From positions 1 through 61,069 of IMG/VR virus record IMGVR_UViG_3300032315_000228: a stretch of DNA of 61,069 nt; one strand, written 5' to 3'. This DNA is from a virus. The position numbers were made by a program, and so were the translations under genes. Below, one piece after another: positions 22,712 to 29,562 of this stretch; the stretch's first letter is position 1; each line of letters begins with the position of its first letter. Below the pieces are notes generated by a model, which saw only the letters and a program-made list of their open reading frames with translations, searched no databases and was not told the DNA's origin.

Positions 22712-22712
22712 T
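22704..22712 (+). promoter_or_regulatory. Extended -10 promoter
   Basis: TGATATAAT: a perfect -10 box with the TGN extension, which can work without a -35 box. Predicted start about 20 nt before the ATG of 22740-23462. Confidence 0.6.
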
Positions 22713-22739
22713 GATTGATTTACACCCACGAGGCACACA

Positions 22740-23462
22740 ATGGAACACGAAGCACCCCTGCAATACCCCACGCTGATGAAGCTGAAGAAGCGTGAGCTTG
22801 CCAATCATTTATCCAAGCTACTCGATAAAGGGACACCACGCTTGGTCGTCAACGAGATGCGGGACACAGTACTGGCACAGAAAGAGAAGCTACGCCGACA
22901 ACGCATACACGAGGCACAGCAGAACATTTTATGGGGCGATGTATTAAAACCTTTGCAAGCCGAGCGCAGGAATGTGAGGGCATCCCTCAAGTACAAAGCG
23001 GATGACGACACCGATGCTAGGGTGCAGGCGTTTGAGGCGTATGCCGTGGTGCTGGCTGAGTTACATAACCGCATCAGCGGTATCAAGAACAGCGGTGAAT
23101 TCACACCCTCAACCTACGCCACCGAGAAGAACCTACCCAACCGAGGGTTGCACTGGTCTGACTTCATCCCTGTGCGTATCAAGAACCGCATCATTGAGCT
23201 GTTTGATGCCGTGCCACACACAGCCAAGGCAAGACGCAAGATACCCTTTGAGCGGGTAGTAACTGCCGACATACACGACAAGCGCAAGCGCAGACTGGTC
23301 AACCGCACGACCAAGGAACTGCTACACGCAAACCAAGACCATGCCCTATGTCCAACGCAGGACACGCAAGCAAAGGTCGACAAACTAAAGAAAGCCCTCG
23401 CCACCATCGAGGGATTAAACGACAACGAGCCTGTGCCTACCACTTGGCATGGGTTGTACTGA
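22740..23462 (+). CDS. Early basic protein of unknown function
   Basis: 240 residues, strongly charged and helical; N-terminal coiled-coil-like stretch (ANHLSKLLDKGTPRLVVNEM, then LAQKEKLRRQRIHEAQQNIL), a basic middle (PHTAKARRKIPFERVVTADI, HDKRKRRLVNRTTKELLHAN). GAGG precedes the ATG, and an extended -10 promoter lies just upstream, so it probably starts a transcript. Could bind nucleic acid; no family recognised. Confidence 0.8.
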   Translation: MEHEAPLQYPTLMKLKKRELANHLSKLLDKGTPRLVVNEMRDTVLAQKEKLRRQRIHEAQQNILWGDVLKPLQAERRNVRASLKYKADDDTDARVQAFEAYAVVLAELHNRISGIKNSGEFTPSTYATEKNLPNRGLHWSDFIPVRIKNRIIELFDAVPHTAKARRKIPFERVVTADIHDKRKRRLVNRTTKELLHANQDHALCPTQDTQAKVDKLKKALATIEGLNDNEPVPTTWHGLY

Positions 23463-23467
23463 ATTTC

Positions 23468-23482
23468 GGGTCACAGTGACCC
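23468..23482 (+). repeat. GGGTCAC palindrome, copy 3
   Basis: GGGTCACAGTGACCC, 5 nt after the stop of 22740-23462. Immediately downstream is a weaker hairpin (GGCAT...ATGCC, about 23494-23514). Confidence 0.85.
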
Positions 23483-23564
23483 GATTTATGTGTGGCATTC
23501 CGTCAGGCGATGCCGCGCACCACCCCGAACCTAGCCTGACATTCGTAACCGAAGGAGAAAAGAA

Positions 23565-23801
23565 ATGAACAAGTATTGGTTTTTGAGAATAGGTATGGAC
23601 ACTGTTGAGGAAGCCCTGCGCTTTGCCAGCAAGCGAGACGCAGTCGCCGAGTACAGGCGTGTAGCCAACGAGTTGGCGCAGTATGGACAGGCAATAGATG
23701 CATCGCTACACATATCGCCAAGCCGTGCCGAGGTTGTCGAGTACCCCGACTTCGTACTCTCGCTGAACGAGAACGGCAGAGTTGTAACTGAACAAGCATA
23801 A
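23565..23801 (+). CDS. Small early protein
   Basis: 78 residues, compact alpha/beta composition (MNKYWFLRIGMDTVEEALRF, then VVEYPDFVLSLNENGRVVTE). GGAGAAAAGAA directly before the ATG is the standard initiation cassette of this operon. First of a closely packed run. No domain recognised. Confidence 0.75.
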   Translation: MNKYWFLRIGMDTVEEALRFASKRDAVAEYRRVANELAQYGQAIDASLHISPSRAEVVEYPDFVLSLNENGRVVTEQA

Positions 23802-23812
23802 GGAGAAAAGAA

Positions 23813-24247
23813 ATGAGAGTAAGTGAACTGACAGGACACGCCCTTAACTGGGCGGTGGCGCAAGCCGAAGGTGACAAGGTGTACCGCCCACGCTTGGGTA
23901 GACCCGATAACTGGGACAAGGAAGCGTATCTCGCGGATGGGTCAGACGATAGGTGGGTTGTGCGTGTGCAGAACCCTAAAGTCGCGCACTTTGTGGACTG
24001 GACATACAGCCCCAGCAGTAGCTGGTGGCAAGGCGGGGCGATTGTTGAGCGGGAGGTGCCAATGCTGATGCGTACAAACGGCGGTGACTGGATTGCTCAA
24101 GGCAGTTACGACTTCGCCAACGACACAGAGGCGAAGAGGTACTACGGAAAGACGCTACTTGAAGCTGCCATGCGGTGCTATGTAGCAAGCAAGCTCGGCG
24201 ATGAAGTCGAGATACCCGAGGAGTTAACACAAGGAGAAAACAAATGA
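23813..24247 (+). CDS. NinX / DUF2591-like phage protein
   Basis: 144 residues. The order ELTGHALNWAVAQAEG, YSPSSSWWQGGAIVEREVPM, GGDWIAQGSYD and LLEAAMRCYVASKLGDEVEI is the DUF2591 (NinX) pattern, in which the first motif is LxGxxLDxAVA and the last AMRCyVasklGdeVeVP. NinX of lambdoid phages lies in the nin region and has no known biochemical role. Here the last codons (QGENK) contain the AGGAG of the next gene, and the stop overlaps its ATG (ATGA). Confidence 0.85.
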   Translation: MRVSELTGHALNWAVAQAEGDKVYRPRLGRPDNWDKEAYLADGSDDRWVVRVQNPKVAHFVDWTYSPSSSWWQGGAIVEREVPMLMRTNGGDWIAQGSYDFANDTEAKRYYGKTLLEAAMRCYVASKLGDEVEIPEELTQGENK

Positions 24248-24399
24248 GAGTACACGAACTGATAGCACTACTGAAAACAGTAGACCCTGAGTCCGAGGTG
24301 TTTGTGTGGGTAGACGGCGAGCGACACCCCGTGACAGAGATTGACCCCATCGACTGGTATGTAGACATCAACGCTGATACGAAAGAGAGGATGAAATGA
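24244..24399 (+). CDS. Small early protein, paralogue of 25180-25341
   Basis: 51 residues (MRVHELIALLKTVDPESEVF, VWVDGERHPVTEIDPIDWYV, DINADTKERMK). It aligns along its length with 25180-25341: ELI..LK, then V.VWV(D/E)G.R, I(D), Y(V/I)(D/E)IN. The family, a helix followed by a small sheet, is frequent in phages and of unknown function. ATGA overlaps at both ends. Too short for most automatic gene callers. Confidence 0.8.
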   Translation: MRVHELIALLKTVDPESEVFVWVDGERHPVTEIDPIDWYVDINADTKERMK

Positions 24400-24536
24400 A
24401 AGACGAACAAGTGCATTGCCTTAAGTGTGACCATGTGTGGAACGAGCAAGATTCACCTGACGCTTGCCCACATTGTGGCAACACCGACAAAGAGCAGACA
24501 GTTTATTTAACAACACCACAAGGAGAAAGCAAATGA
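24396..24536 (+). CDS. Zinc-ribbon mini-protein
   Basis: 46 residues with two CxxC knuckles, CLKC (8-11) and CPHC (24-27), 12 residues apart, as in rubredoxin-like or zinc-ribbon proteins. Both flanks are ATGA overlaps, and the C-terminus (QGESK) is encoded by the ribosome binding site of the next gene. Possible roles are nucleic acid or RNA polymerase binding. Confidence 0.75.
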   Translation: MKDEQVHCLKCDHVWNEQDSPDACPHCGNTDKEQTVYLTTPQGESK

Positions 24537-24724
24537 GAGCAAAAGCTGTATTGAGTCACATATTCCTGAGCCTCGTGCTCTACAACGCAATGGCGCTTGG
24601 CGCTAATCAGATGATGGAACAAGGCGGTGGATATCTATGGATGTTCATGGGTCTAGGTAGTGCGTTCCTGTTAGGGATGCAGGTTATGTTGGTAGTTATT
24701 GAATGTAAAGGAGAAACAGAATGA
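24533..24724 (+). CDS. Small two-helix membrane protein
   Basis: 63 residues with membrane helices at about 6-24 and 33-56 joined by a short QMMEQGGG loop. The ATG at 24533 (AGGAGAAAGCAA just upstream) is preferred to an in-frame start 69 nt earlier. It could modify the host membrane, for example superinfection exclusion, or be a holin-like protein, but it is far from the lysis genes. Confidence 0.75.
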   Translation: MRAKAVLSHIFLSLVLYNAMALGANQMMEQGGGYLWMFMGLGSAFLLGMQVMLVVIECKGETE

Positions 24725-24936
24725 AGACAGTATCAATTGGGTTTATGCGTGACGATGGCGACCTTGCTTTGTTTGCCACATTGAACAACCTCGATGAGCA
24801 CATGAAGCAAGATGAATTCATGAAGTTAGTTAACAGCGTTGCGTCTGAGTTGTGTAGAGCAACAAGACAAGAAGTGCGGGTGCTCGAGAGAGATGATGCG
24901 CCTGACTATGTAGAACTTCAAGGAGAAACAGAATGA
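24721..24936 (+). CDS. Small early protein
   Basis: 71 residues, mixed alpha/beta, with a helical centre (LDEHMKQDEFMKLVNSVASE). ATGA overlaps at both ends; its C-terminus QGETE repeats that of the preceding gene (KGETE) because both encode the downstream AAGGAGAAACAGAATGA cassette. Function unknown. Confidence 0.75.
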   Translation: MKTVSIGFMRDDGDLALFATLNNLDEHMKQDEFMKLVNSVASELCRATRQEVRVLERDDAPDYVELQGETE

Positions 24937-25190
24937 AAGCAAGAATGAGAGATGACTTAGCAGAGGATGGGCTTGCTATCCCTGCGTTTGAGGATGTGCT
25001 TGAACATGAGCACTACGTAGGTGAGCACTACATCGGTGCTGAAGAGCTAGTCGGTGCTAAGTTGGAAGGCAACACCGAGAACTGCGATGACCCACGCTAC
25101 AACTACACACGACTGAGGTTGAAGGACAACAGGTTGTTGTACTTCGTTGGTGTTGATTTAGATTTTGAGGAGAAACAGAATGACAGTTAA
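24933..25190 (+). CDS. Small acidic early protein
   Basis: 85 residues, acidic, with His/Tyr-rich centre (LEHEHYVGEHYIGAEELVGA) and a beta C-terminal part (YTRLRLKDNRLLYFVGVDLD). It overlaps the next gene by 11 nt. Function unknown. Confidence 0.75.
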   Translation: MKARMRDDLAEDGLAIPAFEDVLEHEHYVGEHYIGAEELVGAKLEGNTENCDDPRYNYTRLRLKDNRLLYFVGVDLDFEEKQNDS

Positions 25191-25341
25191 AGAACTGATT
25201 GAAGAGCTAAAGAAATACCCCGCTGACGCAGATGTGCAGTTATGGGTAGAAGGAGACCGATTCACAACGATAGATGTGGATGCCGAGTTCGTTGAGGAAT
25301 ACAACTACATAGAAATAAACGCAGGAGAAGACATAACATGA
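25180..25341 (+). CDS. Small early protein, paralogue of 24244-24399
   Basis: 53 residues (MTVKELIEELKKYPADADVQ, LWVEGDRFTTIDVDAEFVEE, YNYIEINAGEDIT). Shares the ELI-xx-LK, WV(E/D)G and EIN pattern with 24244-24399, so a gene duplication within this block is likely. GAGGAGAAACAGA stands just before the ATG at 25180. Overlaps both neighbours. Function unknown. Confidence 0.8.
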   Translation: MTVKELIEELKKYPADADVQLWVEGDRFTTIDVDAEFVEEYNYIEINAGEDIT

Positions 25342-25571
25342 GAGAACCAGCACAACACTTCTACGCTTCTAGCGTAGCGCAATGGGCAACGACTACACCT
25401 GAGCGGGACTTGCGCCAGCTACTCAAGCTGATGGACAAGGATGGGTATTCATACAACCTGTTCCTTGTACCTGTGGCGCACGATGCACAGTACGGCATCA
25501 AGATGTTCCAACCCCAAGTCGAGGGCACTCAATGGCTTGGGTTCTTTGAAGTAAAGAGAGGGAGAAAGTAA
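25338..25571 (+). CDS. Small early protein
   Basis: 77 residues: a helical first half with DLRQLLKLMDKDGYSYNLFL and a beta-like second half ending in a basic tail (FEVKRGRK). ATGA overlap with the preceding gene. No family recognised. Confidence 0.75.
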   Translation: MREPAQHFYASSVAQWATTTPERDLRQLLKLMDKDGYSYNLFLVPVAHDAQYGIKMFQPQVEGTQWLGFFEVKRGRK

Positions 25572-25787
25572 ATGAATCAAGAAGAAAAGCAGCTACTAGC
25601 TGACAGCTACGCTAATGCGTGGATGGCAGTCAAGGGCGGAACGACAACAGTCGAGGTACTCGACCACGGATGGTTTGTCATCAAGCATAGCTATATGCCC
25701 CTGCATTCAAACAAAGTGAGGGCAATCAAACTGCTAAAGGGCTTGGCCATACTGACCAAGCGCATAGCTAACAACGACATAGGGTAA
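25572..25787 (+). CDS. Small early protein
   Basis: 71 residues, N-terminal helix (NQEEKQLLADSYANAWMAVK), a central strand pair with HGWFVIKHSYMPLHS, and a basic C-terminal helix. Starts directly after the preceding stop (TAAATG) and is followed 6 nt later by palindrome copy 4, which closes this block of eleven closely packed genes. Confidence 0.75.
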   Translation: MNQEEKQLLADSYANAWMAVKGGTTTVEVLDHGWFVIKHSYMPLHSNKVRAIKLLKGLAILTKRIANNDIG

Positions 25788-25793
25788 TGAACA

Positions 25794-25845
25794 GGGTCAC
25801 AGTGACCCGATTCTTATGGGTTAGTGGTGTGCCCTCTCACACCAC
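25794..25845 (+). repeat. GGGTCAC palindrome, copy 4, plus second hairpin
   Basis: GGGTCACAGTGACCC at 25794-25808, 6 nt after a stop codon, then a perfect 8-bp hairpin GTGGTGTG/CACACCAC (25824-25845, 6-nt loop) just before the next ribosome binding site. Neither is followed by a T-run. Confidence 0.8.
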
Positions 25846-25864
25846 ATTCGAAACCGAGGAGATA

Positions 25865-27229
25865 ATGATGAAGATAAACTTCACAACACTGGTAAATGAA
25901 CTGGCAACCATCCTGCGTGGTGGTGCTACATATCAACGAGGCGATGGATACCGCTTCTACAACGAGTACCAAACCTGCCCATGCCGTGACTGGCATGGCA
26001 GAGAGCAACGCAAGTACCCGATGCACCCCGCTGTATTGAAAGCGTTAGAGTCAGACTACCGACCCTACGACTGGCACGCACTCACCCTTGAGTGGCCTCA
26101 TGTATCCGAGGACAGTACACGCCTTGCATACACACGAGACGACAGAGCAGGTGAGGCAGACCGACAGACTGTCACGACTGTGGGCAAGTATCTGACTCGA
26201 CACTTCAGGGATATGCCCGACCATGATGTACGCAACCTCGTTGCGCTGTATGCCGCAGGTGAGACCTGCAAATTAGTGTACACAATGGCCGAGATGCTTC
26301 ATCATATCTTGCGTGGTCCGACATCGTGCATAGGTGGTAGACCATTCGAGGTGCGTTGTGCTGACGGCGAACGCCGTCATCCCTATCAGGTATACGACCC
26401 CAAGTATGGATGGCACATGGCTGTGCGTATCGAGAACGACAACACCGTGGGTCGTGCGTTGTGTATGGCCGATGGTGACGGCAAGTACTTTGTGCGGTCG
26501 TATCGCAAGAACCCCGATGGGTACTCACCAGCAGATGAGCGTCTTGAGGCGTGGCTTATATCGCAGGGCTACACCAAGCAGAGCTACTGGGAGTCAGACA
26601 CACGGCTCGCATACTACGAGGTAAACAGCGGCGAGATACTTGCGCCATACATCGACGGCGGTCATCAGTACGTAGACATCTGCGGTAACCACCTTGAGAT
26701 TAGTAGCGATGGTGAGTACGAGTGTTCACAGACCAGTGGCATAGCGCAAGACGGTAATGGTGAGGACTGCCAAGACTGTGGCGACCGAGTGCGTGAGGGT
26801 GATGGCTACTGGGTCGGTCGGCATGAGGACTATCGTGTGTGCGAGTCGTGCTGTGACAGCAGTTACTACTATGCGTATGGTCGCAACGGCTACCAGTACT
26901 ATGTACATGACAGCAACATGGTGCGTGTCGGTGACGATTTCTACGATGAGGACTATATTGGCGACAATGGCATCGTGCGGCTTGAGGATGGCGACTATGC
27001 CTCGATGGATGACTGTGTGTGCATCAACGACGACTGGTATCTGACTGATGACGAGCGTGTCGTGTACTGTGAGGATGTCGAGGAGTACTGTCTTGAAGAA
27101 GATGGGTGCTGGCAATGTGGTGCGTCAGGCAACTGGTACACCGATGAGACAGCGGCAGTAATTGATGCAGGCGGAAATATGTACCACCCCGACCATGCAC
27201 CTGAACAAGAAACCACTGAAGGAGAATAA
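25865..27229 (+). CDS. Large Cys/Tyr/Asp-rich early protein with zinc-knuckle modules
   Basis: 455 residues from the ATG at 25865 (GAGGAG 5 nt upstream; a second ATG follows at once); a start at 25787 would run through palindrome 4. The first 250 residues form a possible globular domain with FYNEYQTCPCRDWHGREQRK. The C-terminal 200 are rich in Cys pairs: CQDC, CESCCDSS, CVCINDDW, CQCGASGNW-like, interspersed with Asp/Tyr repeats (WYLTDDERVVYCEDVEEYCL), suggesting several small zinc modules. Similar modular Cys-rich proteins occur in large phages without known role. It overlaps no neighbour and precedes the peptidase by 3 nt. Confidence 0.75.
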   Translation: MMKINFTTLVNELATILRGGATYQRGDGYRFYNEYQTCPCRDWHGREQRKYPMHPAVLKALESDYRPYDWHALTLEWPHVSEDSTRLAYTRDDRAGEADRQTVTTVGKYLTRHFRDMPDHDVRNLVALYAAGETCKLVYTMAEMLHHILRGPTSCIGGRPFEVRCADGERRHPYQVYDPKYGWHMAVRIENDNTVGRALCMADGDGKYFVRSYRKNPDGYSPADERLEAWLISQGYTKQSYWESDTRLAYYEVNSGEILAPYIDGGHQYVDICGNHLEISSDGEYECSQTSGIAQDGNGEDCQDCGDRVREGDGYWVGRHEDYRVCESCCDSSYYYAYGRNGYQYYVHDSNMVRVGDDFYDEDYIGDNGIVRLEDGDYASMDDCVCINDDWYLTDDERVVYCEDVEEYCLEEDGCWQCGASGNWYTDETAAVIDAGGNMYHPDHAPEQETTEGE

Positions 27230-27232
27230 TCA

Positions 27233-28330
27233 ATGAATAAGAAATCAATCCTGTACAAGACGCTCAGTCGTGCACTATCAGTCAAGCGCCAGCACAACGG
27301 GCGGGGCGTGGCAATGTTCACCGACTGGCTTGAAGCTCATGTGCCTGCACATCTGCAAGAACGCATCAGTTATGACGATGCGGGTAACTTGCACATAGAC
27401 GCAAGGGTAGACGCAACCAACCGCACTTTGTTCGTAGCCCATGTGGATACCGTGCATCGTGATGAGGGTGCTAACAAGATACGCAAGACCGCAGGCAAGT
27501 GGTATGCCGATGGTGCAGCTCTCGGTGCGGATGATGGCGCTGGTGTTGCTATCCTCATGCATCTGCTGTGCGGCGGTGTACCCGCATACTACGTGTTCAC
27601 GCAAGGTGAGGAGTGTGGTGGTATCGGTGCTCGGGCTATGTCCGCAGACACAGCGTTGCTGTCACAGTTTGACCGTGCCATCGCGTTCGACCGCCGAGGT
27701 ATTGACAGCGTCATCACGCATCAGGGGTATGGGCGGTGTTGCTCGGATACATTCGCTCAAGCCTTGGCCGACTCGCTCTCATCAGGCAACGTGCTCATGT
27801 ACTTAGGCGACGACTCAGGTATCTACACAGATACCGCAGAGTTTGTGGATGTCATACCCGAGTGCACCAACATCAGCGTGGGGTATATGTACGAGCACAG
27901 CGACAGAGAAGAGCTCAACATCCACCACTTCACCGCCTTGGCTGACGCTGTGCTTACCCTGCCGTGGGATACCTTGCCGACCGAGCGAGACCCCTCGGTG
28001 CGAGAGAGTAAGTGGGACAGCTACGACTACGCATACGCCATGCCATCAGGTGCGTGGACTAAGGACTGGTGGAAGACATACAAGGATGAGTACACGATGG
28101 AGATGCAGGTAGAGGATGCCATCATCGACGCACAGGTCGGTATCTTTGAGCCCCTGGTCGAGCTCATGGCTGAGTGTATCTACCCCGAAGACCCAGCCCT
28201 TGCCAAACGTAGCATACGCAAGAGTATGTTGACCGACGAGTTGTTAGAGGATGCGTTGCATATGCTCAAGGCATATGACGCAGACACCGTGTTGCTGACT
28301 CTGTATGACAACGCGTATACAGATATGTGA
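27233..28330 (+). CDS. M20/M28-type zinc metallopeptidase
   Basis: 365 residues. The ordered ligand set of co-catalytic zinc exopeptidases is present: HVD (H70, D72), GADDGAG (bridging Asp about 100), EE (126-127; catalytic base and ligand), AFDRRG (D153), and YEHSD (H222). Spacing resembles aminopeptidases and peptidase T-like enzymes. The last 120 residues are a separate acidic domain with no metal motif. Probably cleaves peptides or an N-terminal residue in the host cytoplasm; substrate unknown. A phage-encoded exopeptidase in an early operon is unusual. Followed by a clear terminator. No signal peptide. Confidence 0.8.
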   Translation: MNKKSILYKTLSRALSVKRQHNGRGVAMFTDWLEAHVPAHLQERISYDDAGNLHIDARVDATNRTLFVAHVDTVHRDEGANKIRKTAGKWYADGAALGADDGAGVAILMHLLCGGVPAYYVFTQGEECGGIGARAMSADTALLSQFDRAIAFDRRGIDSVITHQGYGRCCSDTFAQALADSLSSGNVLMYLGDDSGIYTDTAEFVDVIPECTNISVGYMYEHSDREELNIHHFTALADAVLTLPWDTLPTERDPSVRESKWDSYDYAYAMPSGAWTKDWWKTYKDEYTMEMQVEDAIIDAQVGIFEPLVELMAECIYPEDPALAKRSIRKSMLTDELLEDALHMLKAYDADTVLLTLYDNAYTDM

Positions 28331-28345
28331 CGGGTGTATTTTTGT

Positions 28346-28369
28346 GCAGGGGAATTCCCCTGCGTTTTT
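28346..28369 (+). terminator. Rho-independent terminator after the peptidase
   Basis: GCAGGGG-AATT-CCCCTGC followed by GTTTTT. Seven-bp GC-rich stem with a 4-nt loop; it closes the 25865-28330 pair. Confidence 0.85.
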
Positions 28370-28388
28370 AACTTAAAGGAGAAGTAAC

Positions 28389-28586
28389 ATGAAACGATTT
28401 GTAATCTTTGGAGACATCGAGTTCTTTGATAGGTACGATGCCTTGGTGTATAGCGTCAAGAGCGCTGAGTTCATAGCCGATGCTGACATCGAGGCGCGAG
28501 CCGCCGAGTTAGATAACTGTGACTTCATAGTGCCGCACTACTGCACATGCAGGATTGCGTTTGTTCAACATCACGAGGAGACCTGA
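28389..28586 (+). CDS. Small Cys/His-containing early protein
   Basis: 65 residues; N-terminal strand-helix (MKRFVIFGDIEFFDRYDALV) and a C-terminal cluster CDFIVPHYCTCRIAFVQHHE that could bind zinc. AGGAGAAGTAAC directly before the ATG pairs over 11 nt (one G-U) with the candidate small RNA. Function unknown. Confidence 0.75.
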   Translation: MKRFVIFGDIEFFDRYDALVYSVKSAEFIADADIEARAAELDNCDFIVPHYCTCRIAFVQHHEET

Positions 28587-28587
28587 A

Positions 28588-28827
28588 ATGAATGGATTAG
28601 ATGCATACCATGACAGCCTGCTGGCTGCACACAACGAGGGCTACGACTACGAACCGCCGTGGTCGGTGGTTGCCTACGAGGGTGAGGGCGGGGGCTATAT
28701 CGTAGTCAACGAGGATGGTGAAGAAGACAAGATGGGTTTCGTGTTCGACACCGAGCGCGAGGCACAGAGATACGCCGATGGACTTAACAAAGAGGAGATA
28801 TACGATGACGACTTCTACATTGAGTGA
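28588..28827 (+). CDS. Small acidic early protein
   Basis: 79 residues from the ATG at 28588, preceded by GAGGAG 10 nt upstream; a longer frame would overlap the previous gene. Acidic, with a Gly/Glu-rich loop (VAYEGEGGGYIVVNEDGEED) and a helix EREAQRYADGLN. Function unknown. Confidence 0.7.
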   Translation: MNGLDAYHDSLLAAHNEGYDYEPPWSVVAYEGEGGGYIVVNEDGEEDKMGFVFDTEREAQRYADGLNKEEIYDDDFYIE

Positions 28828-29008
28828 ACCCGACTTCTACAGCGGCAAGATGCTGGGAACAACGAGTGAGCTTCTTAACGAGGCACACAACCATTTGCAA
28901 GACGCAGGCTTCTACGCCGAGGCGGGGGAGACGGCCTTGTGCCTAGCATCCATAGCCAAAGTGTACGCCCTGCACGAGCAGATGAGCAAAATACTAGGAG
29001 AAGAGTAA
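28805..29008 (+). CDS. Small helical early protein
   Basis: 67 residues starting at the ATG at 28805 (AGAGGAG 8 nt upstream), overlapping the previous gene by 23 nt. Helical (TTSELLNEAHNHLQDAGFYA, EAGETALCLASIAKVYALHE). The stop shares its last base with the next ATG (TAATG). Function unknown. Confidence 0.7.
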   Translation: MTTSTLSEPDFYSGKMLGTTSELLNEAHNHLQDAGFYAEAGETALCLASIAKVYALHEQMSKILGEE

Positions 29009-29226
29009 TGCGCGTACGAAAAGTTAGAAATCAAAACAGAGTTGGCAAGATAATCTTAACGCCGACTGAGGTGAGCTTAATTTTCAAGCTAGGTTTGAAA
29101 TTTGAAGATTACATCAAACAAGCGCTAGTTTTAATAGCCCAAAAGCGTAAATGGGAATGGTACTTTAGCAAGGAGAAGAACGATGAAACTAGCCTACCTG
29201 TGCGCCGTCCTAGTGCTGGCGCTTGA
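29008..29226 (+). CDS. Small basic early protein
   Basis: 72 residues, very basic at both ends (MRVRKVRNQNRVGKIILTPT; KRKWEWYFSKEKN). AGGAGAAGAG precedes the ATG. The PTEVSLIFKLGLKFEDYIKQ section is probably helical and could form a small nucleic-acid-binding domain. Its 3' end overlaps the next possible gene by 44 nt. Confidence 0.7.
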   Translation: MRVRKVRNQNRVGKIILTPTEVSLIFKLGLKFEDYIKQALVLIAQKRKWEWYFSKEKNDETSLPVRRPSAGA

Positions 29227-29491
29227 CCTTTTTATATGGAGACCTGACACAAATGCAAACAACCAACTACGACCTGAATACCCACGAGGGCATAGAGAAC
29301 TCAAAGCTTTGGCTATCCATCGCTCTGACGATGCTTTCAGACAACGCCACTTGGGGAATCCCTCGCTCCAACACCGTCGTGCGTATCAACAAGCAGAACA
29401 AAACTGCAACAGTTACACACCAAGACTTACCCGACGTCAGTATCGAGCTTGTATTCGAGGCTTTAGGGTGGACGGTGGAGTACGCCGATAG
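29183..29491 (+). CDS. Possible small signal-peptide protein, nested with 29253-29501
   Basis: 102 residues. Has an excellent ribosome binding site (AAGGAGAAGAACG) and a hydrophobic N-terminus (MKLAYLCAVLVLALDLFIW), but the rest is an Arg/Gln-rich low-quality sequence that shares almost all its bases with the more protein-like frame 29253-29501. Either a true overlapping gene or a short membrane peptide whose frame happens to stay open. Confidence 0.35.
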   Translation: MKLAYLCAVLVLALDLFIWRPDTNANNQLRPEYPRGHRELKALAIHRSDDAFRQRHLGNPSLQHRRAYQQAEQNCNSYTPRLTRRQYRACIRGFRVDGGVRR

Positions 29492-29501
29492 TACCCGCTA
29501 A
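29253..29501 (+). CDS. Small early protein
   Basis: 82 residues from the ATG at 29253 (GGAG 11 nt upstream). Looks like a folded domain (LNTHEGIENSKLWLSIALTM, then KQNKTATVTHQDLPDVSIEL, VFEALGWTVEY). The preferred frame in this overlap because of its balanced composition. Last gene before the promoter at 29514. Function unknown. Confidence 0.65.
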   Translation: MQTTNYDLNTHEGIENSKLWLSIALTMLSDNATWGIPRSNTVVRINKQNKTATVTHQDLPDVSIELVFEALGWTVEYADSTR

Positions 29502-29503
29502 CT

Positions 29504-29542
29504 TGTCTAACACTTGACAACCTCGTATGGGCGAGGTACATT
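29504..29542 (+). promoter_or_regulatory. Consensus promoter with overlapping dyad operator (site 2)
   Basis: TTGACA (29514-29519; perfect), 17-bp spacer, TACATT (29537-29542). The operator-like TGTCTAACACTTGACA (29504-29519) ends in the -35 box, and the spacer contains CCTCG/CGAGG, a second small dyad. The operator matches site 3 at 14 of 17 bases when one more base is included. A repressor at this dyad would block the -35 box. Confidence 0.7.
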
Positions 29543-29562
29543 TTTTAACAAAGGAGAAAGCA

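Noticed and set aside
25787-25864. 26-residue N-terminal extension of the Cys-rich protein
   Set aside because: It runs through the palindrome and second hairpin; GAGGAG stands directly before the ATG at 25865.
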